64,000 bases of DNA from assembly GCA_039725955.1 (NCBI GenBank), contig CP091034.1:2604001-2668000 (forward strand), read 5' to 3'. The DNA is from Sinorhizobium sp. B11. GTDB taxonomy: Bacteria > Pseudomonadota > Alphaproteobacteria > Rhizobiales > Rhizobiaceae. The notes under the pieces were generated by a model. It did no database searches. It was not told the origin of the DNA and saw only the letters and a program-made list of their open reading frames with translations. A program made the translations under genes and the position numbers. Shown piece by piece: positions 48,745 to 57,476 of the stretch; the stretch's first letter is position 1; every line of letters starts with the position of its first letter.

Positions 48745-51700
48745 TTGAACAATCTGACCAACAATTCCGCCGGTAGCGAAGTACTGTCCGCCAAGACTTT
48801 GCCCGAGAGCCAAACGGCAGGAGCACATATTCCCCGGGTAGCCAACTTCGTCTCTAGCGATCAAGACCGCAATTTCGATGTCGCGCCCCACGTTCTGAAC
48901 AGCACCGACGGCTTGGCGACCCTAGATATCTTCCGCAAGCCTGATCTCTCCACCCTACTGTCCGGAGCAGGCGCTTATTTCCTTCAAACCATGCGGGACA
49001 TGGCGGCACACGATATCCCCATCGTGACCGAAGATTTCGCCCATGTCGAAAACTGGTGGCGCGCAAACGCCCGCGCCGTGGCCGCCGATGCCGCTCGCGC
49101 GGCATCCGGCATCAAAGTCACCACAAAAGACATACTCGCCGCCCTCGACCACGGCACTACCGGCAGTCTTCATAAAGACGCCGCCATCGACGCCGGCATG
49201 CAGTCCCATTTCGCCCGCGCCGCCGAAACCTATCTGATCGAAGCCCAGGCGCCGTCACCCGAGATACGCGGCGTCTTCGAACAATTCCGCGACTGGTTGC
49301 TGTCGATCTATCGCCGCCTCGTCGCCCTCGATATCTCCCTCGCCCCCGACATCGCCGCCATCTTCTTTCGGATGCTCGCCAGCGACACCGCAATCGAGAT
49401 GGCGGAACAGAATGTCGGCGGCGATGAACCCGTCTTTGCCAATGCGCACGATGCCGGCCTGACACAGCCGCACTACGATCGGCTGCTAAAACTGCGCGCG
49501 CTGGCCTCACAGGAAGCAAAAGCCCGCCTTCTGCGGCAGATGATGGAGCCAGTCCGGCGCGAAGAACAGCAGGCCTACAAGGCGGAAAAAGCTGCCGTAC
49601 AGCGCGAGGTCGAAAAAGAGAGCGACGCCACCGGCCTCTACCGCGCCATTGAATGGATGGCGAACCGCCGATGGCTGGATGCTCAAACGCTGCCACCATC
49701 AGGTGACATCCGTTTCGACAAGGCCACTCTCGTGGCGCGCTATGGCGCCGCCATCCTCGAAGCTCTGCCGCAGGGCAAGCACCCGCTCTATACCGATGAC
49801 GGCGGGCTCGATCCGGATATCGTCGCCGATCTCTTCGACCTCGGCTCCGGCGATGAGCTGGTGGCGGCCATGACGCTGGCCCCGCCTCGCGCGGATGCGA
49901 TCGCTTTCGAGGTCGACCGCGTGATGCTGCAACGTCACGGCGACATGCTGATCGATGGTTCCGCCGAGGAGCGGGCAATCGCGGCCGTGCACAATGACAG
50001 GCGGGCCGAATGGCTGGCGGCCGAGCTTGCGGCCCTCATCGAGGTTGCAGGCTCGGGCGATGGGCTGACGGCGAGTGAAGCCAGGGCCTATGCGCTCTCG
50101 GCAACCGCGGGCATGGAGGTGGCCGATGCCATGGACGGCGCGCGCTTTCTCGCGGCCGGCCGGCGCACCGCGATCGAGGCTATCAGGCTGGGTGACGAAC
50201 TGGCGCAGGATGAGGCCTGGCGCGAGAGGGCAAGCCGCAAAGCTGCCGGCGATGCAGACGCCGCCCCTCACGGACAGGACGATCGTATCGCTAGGCTGAT
50301 CACCGCCAAACGCCGCCAGCTTCTCAATCACGCGATCTATGCAGAAAGCCTCGACATTATCGGCGAGGTGGAAAAATTCGAGGCCGAAGCGCAAAGCCTC
50401 GTAAGCGGCCCCGCGCGCGAAAGGCTCGCCGCGGCCGTCTTTCGAGACAACGGCCGTATCGATTATGTCGGCGCGATCGACGCCCTGCTCGACCGCTACG
50501 GTCTCGGAGGACGGGCGGATCGTCAGACCGGAGGTCAACCGGGTGGACAGGGTGATCCGCGCATCGCCCTCAGAGATTATATTCTCGCCATGAAGGCGGC
50601 AGGCCGGGAAAACGAGCTTGCCATTCCCGATAGTGTGCTGATCGGCTCCGGCCGCCAGTCCTACAAGGAGATCACGCTGGAGTGGTTCCGCGCCGTCGCC
50701 GCGGCGCTGAAGAATCTGGAACATGCGGCGCGACGCGCCGGCAGGCTGGTCGATGCCGGTCACGAAGCCGATCTCGAGCAGACCGTTGCGAGCCTTGCCG
50801 GCGCCCTGAAAAGGCCGCGACCAGCAGGCCTGGACAAGCGCGAGCCTTCTCCCCTCGATCCGGCCCGCACGGCGGATGCCCTGTTGCTTGAGCTCGACGC
50901 CACCCCTGCCGGCCCGGCCCATCAGGCCATCAAGGCGCCGCTCGAAGCCGCCGCAGGCCGCCTTGCACAGCGCAAACAGCAGGCTGCTGCCGATCTCAAA
51001 GCGCTCTACGATGTCTATTCCGGCGAGGAGCGACGCCAGATGGCAAGCCCCCGCTATCTCCCGGCCCTCGGCCAGTCCCTGTCGAAATGGGAGGTCATCG
51101 CCATTGCGCTGAATACCGGCAACGAGGCCAGCCGCCGGCGCTTGACGGATAGCCGCATCGAAGGCGCCCTGGACGAAGCCGGGCTGGCCGCCGTGCTCGC
51201 CTCGCTCGATCCGCGCGATGCCGGCTTCGTGCAATCCGTCTGGGATTATCTCGCTGAATTTGAGCCCGATATCACTGCCCGCGAGAAACGCGTGACCGGC
51301 ATCGAGCCTCAATGGGTGCAGCCCATCTCCGTCACCATCGCCGGCAAGGCGCTGAAAGGCGGCTATTATCCGCTGGCTTATGATGGCGTTGATACCGCCC
51401 CGGATCTGGCGCAATCCCTGCTATCGGGCCGCTTCGCCAGGTCGCAAACCGAGGCCGGTCATGGCCGGTCCCGCGTCGACCTCACCGCCCGGCCGCTCGA
51501 TCTCGACATCGCTGTCCTGCACCGGCACGTCAATCGCCTGCTCCACGACCTTGAATTCAGCGAGCCGCTCTCGAATGCAAAGCGTCTGCTTGACGATGTC
51601 AGTCTTAAGACTGCCTTCGAGGAAGGCGGTCGTTCGCTCGACCTGGAGGCCCTGCAGGCCTGGCTCAGCGAAACTGGCACCGGCGAGCTGCGCGCCGCAG

Positions 51701-52584
51701 ACAGCATCGGCCGCATGGCCCGCCTGATGAGAAAGAACGCCACCGCGACAAGCCTTGCGAATGATTTCGCGACCTCGCTTTCGCGACGCTACCGGCTGGA
51801 CGACATCATCGGCGCGACAGGCAGGGACGATTTCGCAGCCGCGCTTCAAAATGCCTTCGGTCCCGATATCATCGCCGAGGTCACCAGCCGCTCGCACATC
51901 ATGCTCGGCCGTAGCTCTTTTTCGGAAGGCAAAACAGCATGGGAAACGATGGCCGGCTGGCTTGCGGAAACACTGCGATTCCATCTCATCGAGAGACCGG
52001 CCTGGCTTGCCCATTATCACAAGGGTCTCAAGCAATTCGGCAGCGATGAAGCAAAGGCCATCGCCCATGCCGACGCCTGCATGCAGCAGGCGATATTGGA
52101 CCCGTTCCCGGCCCATCCCGACGGTGGCGAAACCCTGCGGCTCTTCAAGACTCTCGGCGCCCATCTCGGCGCAAAGTTCAAAGCCGGCGCCGAAGCCGCC
52201 GATCAGGATGCGGCAGCCGCCGCCCGGCGGGGCATCGCACTCGCCATGGATCTGACCGCGCTCGCCATGACGGATATGGTCTTCACCACCGCCCTCGGCG
52301 GGCATGATCATGACCCTGCATGGCAGGCCTTCCTGGCCCAGCACACCGGCTATTCCGTCATGGCCGCCCTGCCCTTGATCCGCGATGCGCAAAACCCGCC
52401 GGCCGGCAATGAGAGCGACGCGAGGGCACTTTCAAATGCCATCCATCCGCCATTCGGCAACTTCGGCATCGACCGCCAGCATGTGACCGAGATCCTCGAG
52501 GCCACCGGCCTTGTGGCGGGGTCACCAACCGATGAAATTGCCCGCAAGGTCTATGCCGGCCTCAAGCAGATCGGTCGGTCGTGA
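48745..52584 (+). CDS. Giant phage polyvalent virion protein with degenerate peptidase-like module
   Basis: A 1279-residue protein. Residues about 60-220 match the module that in giant phage proteins reads 'STFLHESGH...' and continues 'FARGFE.YL..G.APS..L...F..FR.WL..IYR'. Here it reads KPDLSTLLSGAGAYFLQTM then FARAAETYLIEAQAPSPEIR and FRDWLLSIYRRLVALDISLA, so the HExxH zinc site is lost. The remainder is almost wholly helical, with no membrane helix, compatible with an ejected channel-forming protein like T7 gp16. It starts 32 bases after the previous gene. The most GC-typical and longest gene of the window. Confidence 0.68.
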   Translation: MNNLTNNSAGSEVLSAKTLPESQTAGAHIPRVANFVSSDQDRNFDVAPHVLNSTDGLATLDIFRKPDLSTLLSGAGAYFLQTMRDMAAHDIPIVTEDFAHVENWWRANARAVAADAARAASGIKVTTKDILAALDHGTTGSLHKDAAIDAGMQSHFARAAETYLIEAQAPSPEIRGVFEQFRDWLLSIYRRLVALDISLAPDIAAIFFRMLASDTAIEMAEQNVGGDEPVFANAHDAGLTQPHYDRLLKLRALASQEAKARLLRQMMEPVRREEQQAYKAEKAAVQREVEKESDATGLYRAIEWMANRRWLDAQTLPPSGDIRFDKATLVARYGAAILEALPQGKHPLYTDDGGLDPDIVADLFDLGSGDELVAAMTLAPPRADAIAFEVDRVMLQRHGDMLIDGSAEERAIAAVHNDRRAEWLAAELAALIEVAGSGDGLTASEARAYALSATAGMEVADAMDGARFLAAGRRTAIEAIRLGDELAQDEAWRERASRKAAGDADAAPHGQDDRIARLITAKRRQLLNHAIYAESLDIIGEVEKFEAEAQSLVSGPARERLAAAVFRDNGRIDYVGAIDALLDRYGLGGRADRQTGGQPGGQGDPRIALRDYILAMKAAGRENELAIPDSVLIGSGRQSYKEITLEWFRAVAAALKNLEHAARRAGRLVDAGHEADLEQTVASLAGALKRPRPAGLDKREPSPLDPARTADALLLELDATPAGPAHQAIKAPLEAAAGRLAQRKQQAAADLKALYDVYSGEERRQMASPRYLPALGQSLSKWEVIAIALNTGNEASRRRLTDSRIEGALDEAGLAAVLASLDPRDAGFVQSVWDYLAEFEPDITAREKRVTGIEPQWVQPISVTIAGKALKGGYYPLAYDGVDTAPDLAQSLLSGRFARSQTEAGHGRSRVDLTARPLDLDIAVLHRHVNRLLHDLEFSEPLSNAKRLLDDVSLKTAFEEGGRSLDLEALQAWLSETGTGELRAADSIGRMARLMRKNATATSLANDFATSLSRRYRLDDIIGATGRDDFAAALQNAFGPDIIAEVTSRSHIMLGRSSFSEGKTAWETMAGWLAETLRFHLIERPAWLAHYHKGLKQFGSDEAKAIAHADACMQQAILDPFPAHPDGGETLRLFKTLGAHLGAKFKAGAEAADQDAAAAARRGIALAMDLTALAMTDMVFTTALGGHDHDPAWQAFLAQHTGYSVMAALPLIRDAQNPPAGNESDARALSNAIHPPFGNFGIDRQHVTEILEATGLVAGSPTDEIARKVYAGLKQIGRS

Positions 52585-52639
52585 TTTTCGATCTCAACCG
52601 TTCGCCCCCTATCCATGATGCCAAACAAGGAATGGCATC

Positions 52640-52891
52640 ATGGATGAGACCACCCGCAACGAGCTTGAAAAGCTGCATGGCAGGATCAACGATCTGAAGG
52701 AGCGCGTCGTCTCGCTGGAAGCGCAGCAACCACATATCAATGCCGCCCTGCTGCGCATCGAGGGCAGCGTCGAAAAGCTCGCAAACCGCATCGGCAAAGC
52801 GCTCTGGGCAGTCGTCGCGATCGTGCTGACACCGCTCGCAGGCCTACTGATCAAAGCAATTGCGTCCGGCACGCTCGCCCGCTTTCTCTAG
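52640..52891 (+). CDS. Small coiled-coil membrane protein (holin-associated type)
   Basis: An 83-residue protein with an N-terminal coiled coil (ELEKLHGRINDLKERVVSLE, then PHINAALLRIEGSVEKLANR) and one C-terminal membrane helix (ALWAVVAIVLTPLAGLLIKA). Proteins with this form are common next to holins in tailed phages, as anti-holin or holin-like components. Start after AGGAATGGCATC is only moderate. It is the first of three small membrane genes after the giant virion genes. Confidence 0.68.
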   Translation: MDETTRNELEKLHGRINDLKERVVSLEAQQPHINAALLRIEGSVEKLANRIGKALWAVVAIVLTPLAGLLIKAIASGTLARFL

Positions 52892-52958
52892 AGCAATTCC
52901 AGTAAAAGTGCTTGAGCGGTTCTGCGTCCGGAATTGCATCAAAACAAAGAGATAGAGC
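52889..52958. repeat. Dispersed rhizobial-type intergenic repeat
   Basis: The segment begins and ends with TAGAGC and contains the inverted pair GCAATTCC (52893-52900) and GGAATTGC (52930-52937), with AAAACAAAGAGATAGAGC at the right end. I recognise this text as a very common intergenic repeat in rhizobia and agrobacteria. Its presence between phage-type genes shows the element has been in this host lineage long enough to acquire host repeats. Confidence 0.7.
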
Positions 52959-53039
52959 ACTTACCTGATTCAATCCCTGAGTTCAGTCTGACAACCCTTT
53001 CCACCCCATCCTGCCGCCCTCTTCAACCGGGCAGCACAT

Positions 53040-53243
53040 ATGACCCTCGTCTTCATCCGCATTCTCCTGCGTTACCTCGCCGCTATCCTCGTCACTCGTG
53101 GCCTCCTTGCACCCGATCTCGGCGAGATGATCTCGCGCGATCCCGATGTCGCCATGGCCCTTCAGGTCGCCTCGGGCGCGCTCATAGCCGCCGTGGCGGA
53201 GGGCTGGTATTTCCTCGCTCACAAGTTTGGATGGGCGAAATGA
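53040..53243 (+). CDS. Small holin-like membrane protein
   Basis: A 67-residue protein with two hydrophobic segments (VFIRILLRYLAAILVTRGLL and VASGALIAAVAEGWYFLA) and a short acidic loop, a layout frequent among phage holins. The stop overlaps the start of the next gene (ATGA). No clear ribosome site. Together with the following three-helix protein it probably forms the membrane-permeabilising part of a lysis unit. Confidence 0.62.
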   Translation: MTLVFIRILLRYLAAILVTRGLLAPDLGEMISRDPDVAMALQVASGALIAAVAEGWYFLAHKFGWAK

Positions 53244-53635
53244 AGTGGCTGACCGACCTGCTCTTCGGCGGCATCATCGAGAAATTCACCGGCCCGCTGC
53301 TCGCTGCCTATCAGGCCAAACTCGCGGCCGAAACCGACCAGCAGCGGCTTGCCGCAGCGGAAGTGATCAAGGGCATCGAGTCCGCCCGCGATATTGCGGT
53401 CACCGAGGCCGCCGACCGCTGGAGCGCCACCCGCATCGGCCGCCTGCTCATCGTCATCCCCTTCGGGCTCTGGTGGGCGGCGATCTACATGGTGCAGATC
53501 CTCAATCCCTGGTTCGGCCTTTCCCTGGTCGTCATCGACGTGCCGCCGCGCATCAATGACATGGCGCTGGTGCTGATCCCTGCGATCGTCATCGGCGACG
53601 CCAGCGCGCTGCTGGCACGGCGGCTGAACAGATAG
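53240..53635 (+). CDS. Three-helix holin-family protein
   Basis: A 131-residue protein beginning MKWLTDLLFGGIIEKFTGPL with an amphipathic helix, a helical charged stretch (AETDQQRLAAAEVIKGIESA), and then membrane helices IGRLLIVIPFGLWWAAIYMV and MALVLIPAIVIGDASALLA. It resembles the 3-TM holins of phages and gene-transfer agents of alphaproteobacteria. Its ATG is in the stop of the preceding gene. It is the last of the phage-type genes, and an extended inverted repeat follows. No endolysin gene stands beside it; the nearest candidate lysins are at 20626 and 6965. Confidence 0.72.
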   Translation: MKWLTDLLFGGIIEKFTGPLLAAYQAKLAAETDQQRLAAAEVIKGIESARDIAVTEAADRWSATRIGRLLIVIPFGLWWAAIYMVQILNPWFGLSLVVIDVPPRINDMALVLIPAIVIGDASALLARRLNR

Positions 53636-53674
53636 GCGGGACAGCGCCTCAACCATTGCCTGCCATTATCATCC

Positions 53675-53759
53675 CATCAAGAGAGCGTTGGGTTGGGGGC
53701 CGAATTCCTCCGGTGACCTTGCGAAACGCCTTCGGCCGGAGCCAGGCGCTCTCTTGATG
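53675..53759. other. 85-nt nested inverted repeat after the holin gene
   Basis: Outer arms CATCAAGAGAGCG and CGCTCTCTTGATG pair perfectly over 13 bp; inner arms CTCCGG (53708-53713) and CCGGAG (53736-53741) pair inside them. It lies 40 bases after the last phage-type gene and 85 before the next gene. It may be a terminator-like structure, a small RNA, or a boundary element. Confidence 0.55.
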
Positions 53760-53844
53760 CCTCCCCCTTCCGAGAAGCGTCCTTGCTCGCGTATAGGATC
53801 TCCACGCCGCAATTCGGCGTCACGCGAGATCGAAGACGTTGAAC

Positions 53845-54651
53845 ATGTCCGCAACTCCAGAAGAAGCCCATGGCCAGGTCACCCTGGTCTCCGCCGAAGA
53901 GCGGCCGGACCTGATCCCGGCTTTCGACGAGCTCGGTTCCGCCGTCTGGCCGAAATTCATCGGTGGCGACGCAGCCGTCGTCAAATACTGGGGCAGCCTC
54001 TTTTCAGAAGCCCTCCGCCGCCATCAGTTTCTCGCCCTCGGCATTGACAGTCACGGACACGAACAGGTTCTGGCGACATCGAACAGCATTCCCTTCCGCT
54101 GGCCCAATCCCGATGACGACGCCTCCCTTCCCGACGCGGGATGGGACGCCGTCCTTGCTGATGGCGTCGAAGCCATCAGGTCCGGGCAGAAACCCAATGC
54201 CCTCTCCGCACTCGCCATCGTCGTCTCGCCCGCCATGCGCGGCTCGGATCTCGCCGAACGCCTGATCGCCAACATGAAGACAAGCGCCCGGAAAAACGGC
54301 CTCGATGCGCTCGTCGCCCCCGTTCGCCCGACGAAGAAGCCGGCCTATCCGCTGACGTCCTTCGCCGATTACATGGGCTGGACGACCGCCGACGGCGCCC
54401 CGTTCGACCCTTGGGTGCGCAAACACTGGCAGCTCGGCGCGCGGATCGCGAAAATCGCCCCGCGCTCCATGCGCGTCGCAGCGCCATTATCGCAATGGAC
54501 GGAGTGGAGCGGCCTGCGCTTTCCCGTCTCGGGGCCGTATCATGTGGAGGGCGGTCTCGCGCCGCTGATCGCCGATTGCGAAAGCGGCACCGGCCTCTAT
54601 GACGAACCAAATATCTGGATGCGGCATAGGCTGGAGGATTCCTGGCGCTGA
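53845..54651 (+). CDS. GNAT-like acetyltransferase-fold protein
   Basis: A 268-residue protein resembling a GNAT-like family (VTLVSAEERPDLIPAFDELG, LSALAIVVSPAMRGSDLAER with the CoA-site-like strand and loop, then KNGLDALVAPVRPTKKPAYP). The CoA motif is atypical (MRGSDLAERLI instead of Q/RxxGxG/A), so activity is unsure. It is not clearly part of the phage-like set. The chosen ATG at 53845 has no strong ribosome site; TTG at 53839 is possible. Confidence 0.7.
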   Translation: MSATPEEAHGQVTLVSAEERPDLIPAFDELGSAVWPKFIGGDAAVVKYWGSLFSEALRRHQFLALGIDSHGHEQVLATSNSIPFRWPNPDDDASLPDAGWDAVLADGVEAIRSGQKPNALSALAIVVSPAMRGSDLAERLIANMKTSARKNGLDALVAPVRPTKKPAYPLTSFADYMGWTTADGAPFDPWVRKHWQLGARIAKIAPRSMRVAAPLSQWTEWSGLRFPVSGPYHVEGGLAPLIADCESGTGLYDEPNIWMRHRLEDSWR

Positions 54652-54858
54652 TGCCGGACTGACCGTCAGGCATATCTCCGAACCGACTCCTCCCCACACC
54701 ACCACATCGCGTTCCCAGCCTCCCCCAAAAACTTTCCACGATCATCCTGCATAGCAGAAAGCTATTTCGCTAAAGCGCCATCGAAGCGAAAGTATTCGGG
54801 TTTAAACTTCATCAAATTTATAGATTATATCTTTTTTGAATCAATCAGGAGGATATCC

Positions 54859-55446
54859 ATGCCGAAGACTGCATCCAATCCCATCGAGCTCGGCACCCGC
54901 GCCGCGGACTTCATTCTTCCGGATGCGAGGGGCGTGCTCCACAAGCTCTCGGATTTCGATGGCACGCCGGCGCTGCTCGTCGCCTTCATTTCCAATCGCT
55001 GCCCCTTCGTGCAGCTGATCCGCAGTGATCTCGCAGCCTTCGCCCGGGACTATGAGGCCAGGGGCCTGCGGGTCATCGCCATCAACAGCAACGATACCGA
55101 GGCGCATCCGGAAGAAAGCCTCGCCGCCGTCGGCCGTGAGGCCGAAGCGATCGGCTACACCTTCCCCTATTTGAAGGACGAGGCGCAGGCGGTTGCCAAG
55201 GCTTATGGCGCAGCCTGCACGCCGGATCTTTTCCTCTTCGATGGCGCCCGCAAGCTTGCCTATCACGGCCAGTACGACGATGCCCGCCCGGGCAATGGCA
55301 AGCCCGTCACCGGCAAGGATCTGCGCGCTGCGGCAGACGCCGTTCTCGCCGGCGCACGGCCCGCGCAGGAACAGACAGCGTCGATCGGCTGCAACATCAA
55401 ATGGACTGCGGGCAACGAACCCTCCTGGTTCTCCAACGCTGCCTGA
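54859..55446 (+). CDS. Thioredoxin-like (AhpC/TSA-fold) protein
   Basis: A 195-residue thioredoxin-fold protein: RAADFILPDARGVLHKLSDF at the start, LLVAFISNRCPFVQLI with one active-site Cys near 50, and YGAACTPDLFLFD with a second Cys near 120. The lone CPFV in place of CxxC is typical for the thioredoxin family protein group that includes many with such operon context. It starts after CAGGAGGATATCC, behind an AT-rich leader (54780-54845). It is first in the operon with a flavoprotein, ferredoxin and ABC transporter, so it may supply or take thiol electrons. Confidence 0.82.
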   Translation: MPKTASNPIELGTRAADFILPDARGVLHKLSDFDGTPALLVAFISNRCPFVQLIRSDLAAFARDYEARGLRVIAINSNDTEAHPEESLAAVGREAEAIGYTFPYLKDEAQAVAKAYGAACTPDLFLFDGARKLAYHGQYDDARPGNGKPVTGKDLRAAADAVLAGARPAQEQTASIGCNIKWTAGNEPSWFSNAA

Positions 55447-55455
55447 TAGGTCCAA

Positions 55456-55487
55456 CGCGGCAGCTCTGTGGCTGCCGCGCTCTTTTA
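55456..55487 (+). terminator. Attenuator-like terminator between thioredoxin and flavoprotein genes
   Basis: CGCGGCAGC and GCTGCCGCG form a perfect 9-bp stem with a 6-nt loop, followed by CTCTTTTA. It lies 10 bases after the thioredoxin stop and 22 before the flavoprotein start, so it could reduce read-through and set expression ratios within the operon. Confidence 0.65.
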
Positions 55488-55508
55488 TCATCACCTAGAG
55501 ATTTTCTG

Positions 55509-57140
55509 ATGTCGCTGAAGCGTAACGACTTGGCGGGCAGCGGCCCGTTGCATCTGCAGACGGACGTGCTCGTCATCGGCGGCGGGCCGGCCGGTGCCTG
55601 GGCTGCCCTTTCGGCGGCGCAGAACGGCGCCCGCGTCATCCTCGCCGACAAGGGTTACCTCGGCACCAGCGGCGCGACGGCCCCGTCGAATACCGGCACA
55701 TGGCTGGTGCCGCCCGGCGAAAACCGCGCCCAGATCATCGAGCGCCGCTGGCAGCGCACCGCCAATCTCGCCGACCAGCGCTGGATGCTGCGCACCGTCG
55801 ACCAGGCCTATGAAAACCTGCTGAAGCTTGCCGAATGGGGCTACCCCTTCCCCGATGATGAGGATGGCAAACTCTATATCGCCAATCTGCGCGGGCCTGA
55901 CTACATGGCGTTCATGCGCCGCCGCGTACTCAAGGCCGGCATCACCGTTCTCGATCACCACCCTGCCCTTGAGCTCTATTTCGATGGCGAAGCCGTCACG
56001 GGTGCCGCGGGCATCGACCGCCAGAGCGACCGCGACTGGCGGGTGGATGCCGGCGCCGTCGTGCTGGCGACCGGCGGCTGCGCCTTCCATGAGCGCATCC
56101 TCGGTGCCGCAGCGTTGACCGGCGACGGCCACCTGATGGCGGCGGAAGCCGGCGCCAGCCTCTCGGGCATGGAATTCACCGGCAAATATACGCTCGCCCC
56201 CTACGGCTCCTCGCTCAACAAGGGCCTGCCCTTCCGCTGGGCCTCCTTTTACCGCGAGGATGGCACGCCGATCCTCGATAGCGACGGCAATCACCTGCAG
56301 AACGGCATCGGCGAGCGCGAGAAGGAAATCGCGCGGGCCATGATCGAAGCCCCCGTCTATGCCGTGCTCGATCAGGCCGAACCCGCCCTGCAGGACTGGC
56401 TGCGCCGTGGCCAGCCAAACTGTTTCGTGCCCTATGACCGCACCCCGGTCGATCCATTCAGCCAGATGTTCCGCGTCACCTTCCGCGCCGAAGGGACCGT
56501 GCGCGGCACCGGCGGCATCCGCATCGCGACATCCGATTGCGGCACCGATGTGCAGGGCCTCTATGTCGCCGGCGATGCCGCAAGCCGCGAAGCGCTCGCG
56601 GGCGCCATGTCTGGCGGCGGCGGCCCCAATTCCTCCTGGGCCATCGCCAGCGGCTGGTGGTCCGGCCAGGGTGCGGCCGGCCATGCCAAACGCCGCGGTG
56701 ACAAGGCCTTCCGCGCCAGTTCCAGCCCGCTCGGCCAGGCGGGCCTGCGCCCCGGCGGCACGGTGAAGGACACGCTGACGGCAAAGGATGTCATCGACAG
56801 CGTGCGCGCCGAAGTCACGCCTCTGGAGAAGAATTATTTCCGCGAGGGCAGCCGCCTGCAGGCGAGCCAGGACAAGCTCGACACGCTCTGGTCGGATGTC
56901 AGAAACCATCTCTCCGGCACCGGCCTCGACAGGCTGAAGGCGCGCGAGGCTGCCGCCATCGCTGCCCACGGCCGCTGGTCGCTCGCCTCGGCCCTTGCCC
57001 GCAAGGAAAGCCGCGGCATGCACCGCCGCTCGGATTTTAGGGGTAACGACCCGGCCTTCGCCCACTCCATCACCGTGCGCGGCGTCGATGACATTGTGGT
57101 CAGCGCACAGGCAGAAAGCCGCCGGGAGATCGCATCATGA
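55509..57140 (+). CDS. FAD-dependent oxidoreductase (AprA / fumarate-reductase flavoprotein type)
   Basis: A 543-residue flavoprotein. The FAD site is DVLVIGGGPAGAWAALSAA near residues 20-38, with the acid ADKGYLGTSG following; the second FAD block is GLYVAGDAASREALAGAMSG near 355. Length and layout match the AprA/succinate dehydrogenase flavoprotein family, but the usual fumarate-reductase catalytic blocks are not obvious. The stop overlaps the ferredoxin start (ATGA), so the two are made together, probably as an alpha-beta complex in the cytoplasm. The substrate is not known; the transporter genes that follow suggest an imported compound. Confidence 0.85.
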   Translation: MSLKRNDLAGSGPLHLQTDVLVIGGGPAGAWAALSAAQNGARVILADKGYLGTSGATAPSNTGTWLVPPGENRAQIIERRWQRTANLADQRWMLRTVDQAYENLLKLAEWGYPFPDDEDGKLYIANLRGPDYMAFMRRRVLKAGITVLDHHPALELYFDGEAVTGAAGIDRQSDRDWRVDAGAVVLATGGCAFHERILGAAALTGDGHLMAAEAGASLSGMEFTGKYTLAPYGSSLNKGLPFRWASFYREDGTPILDSDGNHLQNGIGEREKEIARAMIEAPVYAVLDQAEPALQDWLRRGQPNCFVPYDRTPVDPFSQMFRVTFRAEGTVRGTGGIRIATSDCGTDVQGLYVAGDAASREALAGAMSGGGGPNSSWAIASGWWSGQGAAGHAKRRGDKAFRASSSPLGQAGLRPGGTVKDTLTAKDVIDSVRAEVTPLEKNYFREGSRLQASQDKLDTLWSDVRNHLSGTGLDRLKAREAAAIAAHGRWSLASALARKESRGMHRRSDFRGNDPAFAHSITVRGVDDIVVSAQAESRREIAS

Positions 57141-57463
57141 TCGAAGTCGTCTCCGAAAGCCGCTGCGTGGAATGCGATATCTGCGTGAAGGTCTGCCCCG
57201 CCAATGTCTTTGACGCCACCGATGGCGTGCCCGTCATCGCCCGCCAGGATGACTGCCAGACCTGCTTCCTCTGCGAAATCTACTGTCCGACCGACGCGCT
57301 CTATGTCGCCGAGCGCGCCGACGGTCCGTTGTCGATCACTGAAGAAGAGGTCGAGGAACGCAACCTCTTCGGCAGCTATTCCCGCGCGCTTGGCTGGAAG
57401 CGCGGCAAACCGGGCGGATCGCAACTCGACCCCACCCACCGCATCCGCGTCGCGCAAGTCTGA
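57137..57463 (+). CDS. Two-[4Fe-4S] ferredoxin (AprB-like)
   Basis: A 108-residue ferredoxin with two complete cluster motifs: C10-x2-C13-x2-C16-x3-C20-P and C40-x2-C43-x2-C46-x3-C50-P. The C-terminal 50 residues (EEVEERNLFGSYSRALGWKR) form an extension as in AprB-type subunits. It overlaps the flavoprotein gene by 4 bases and should carry electrons to or from its FAD. Confidence 0.92.
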   Translation: MIEVVSESRCVECDICVKVCPANVFDATDGVPVIARQDDCQTCFLCEIYCPTDALYVAERADGPLSITEEEVEERNLFGSYSRALGWKRGKPGGSQLDPTHRIRVAQV

Positions 57464-57476
57464 ATTGGAGAAGCCC

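Noticed and set aside
49699..51414. 571-codon minus-strand open frame
   Set aside because: It lies antisense inside the 1279-residue virion-type gene; low-complexity composition and no ribosome site.
53240..53635. Idea that the whole 30-53 kb set is a gene transfer agent
   Set aside because: The holin resembles those of such agents, but the tail genes are of podovirus (T7) type and no siphovirus-like capsid or tail-tape genes as in known alphaproteobacterial agents are present.
55491..57065. 524-codon minus-strand open frame
   Set aside because: It is antisense to the flavoprotein with FAD motifs; no plausible protein features.
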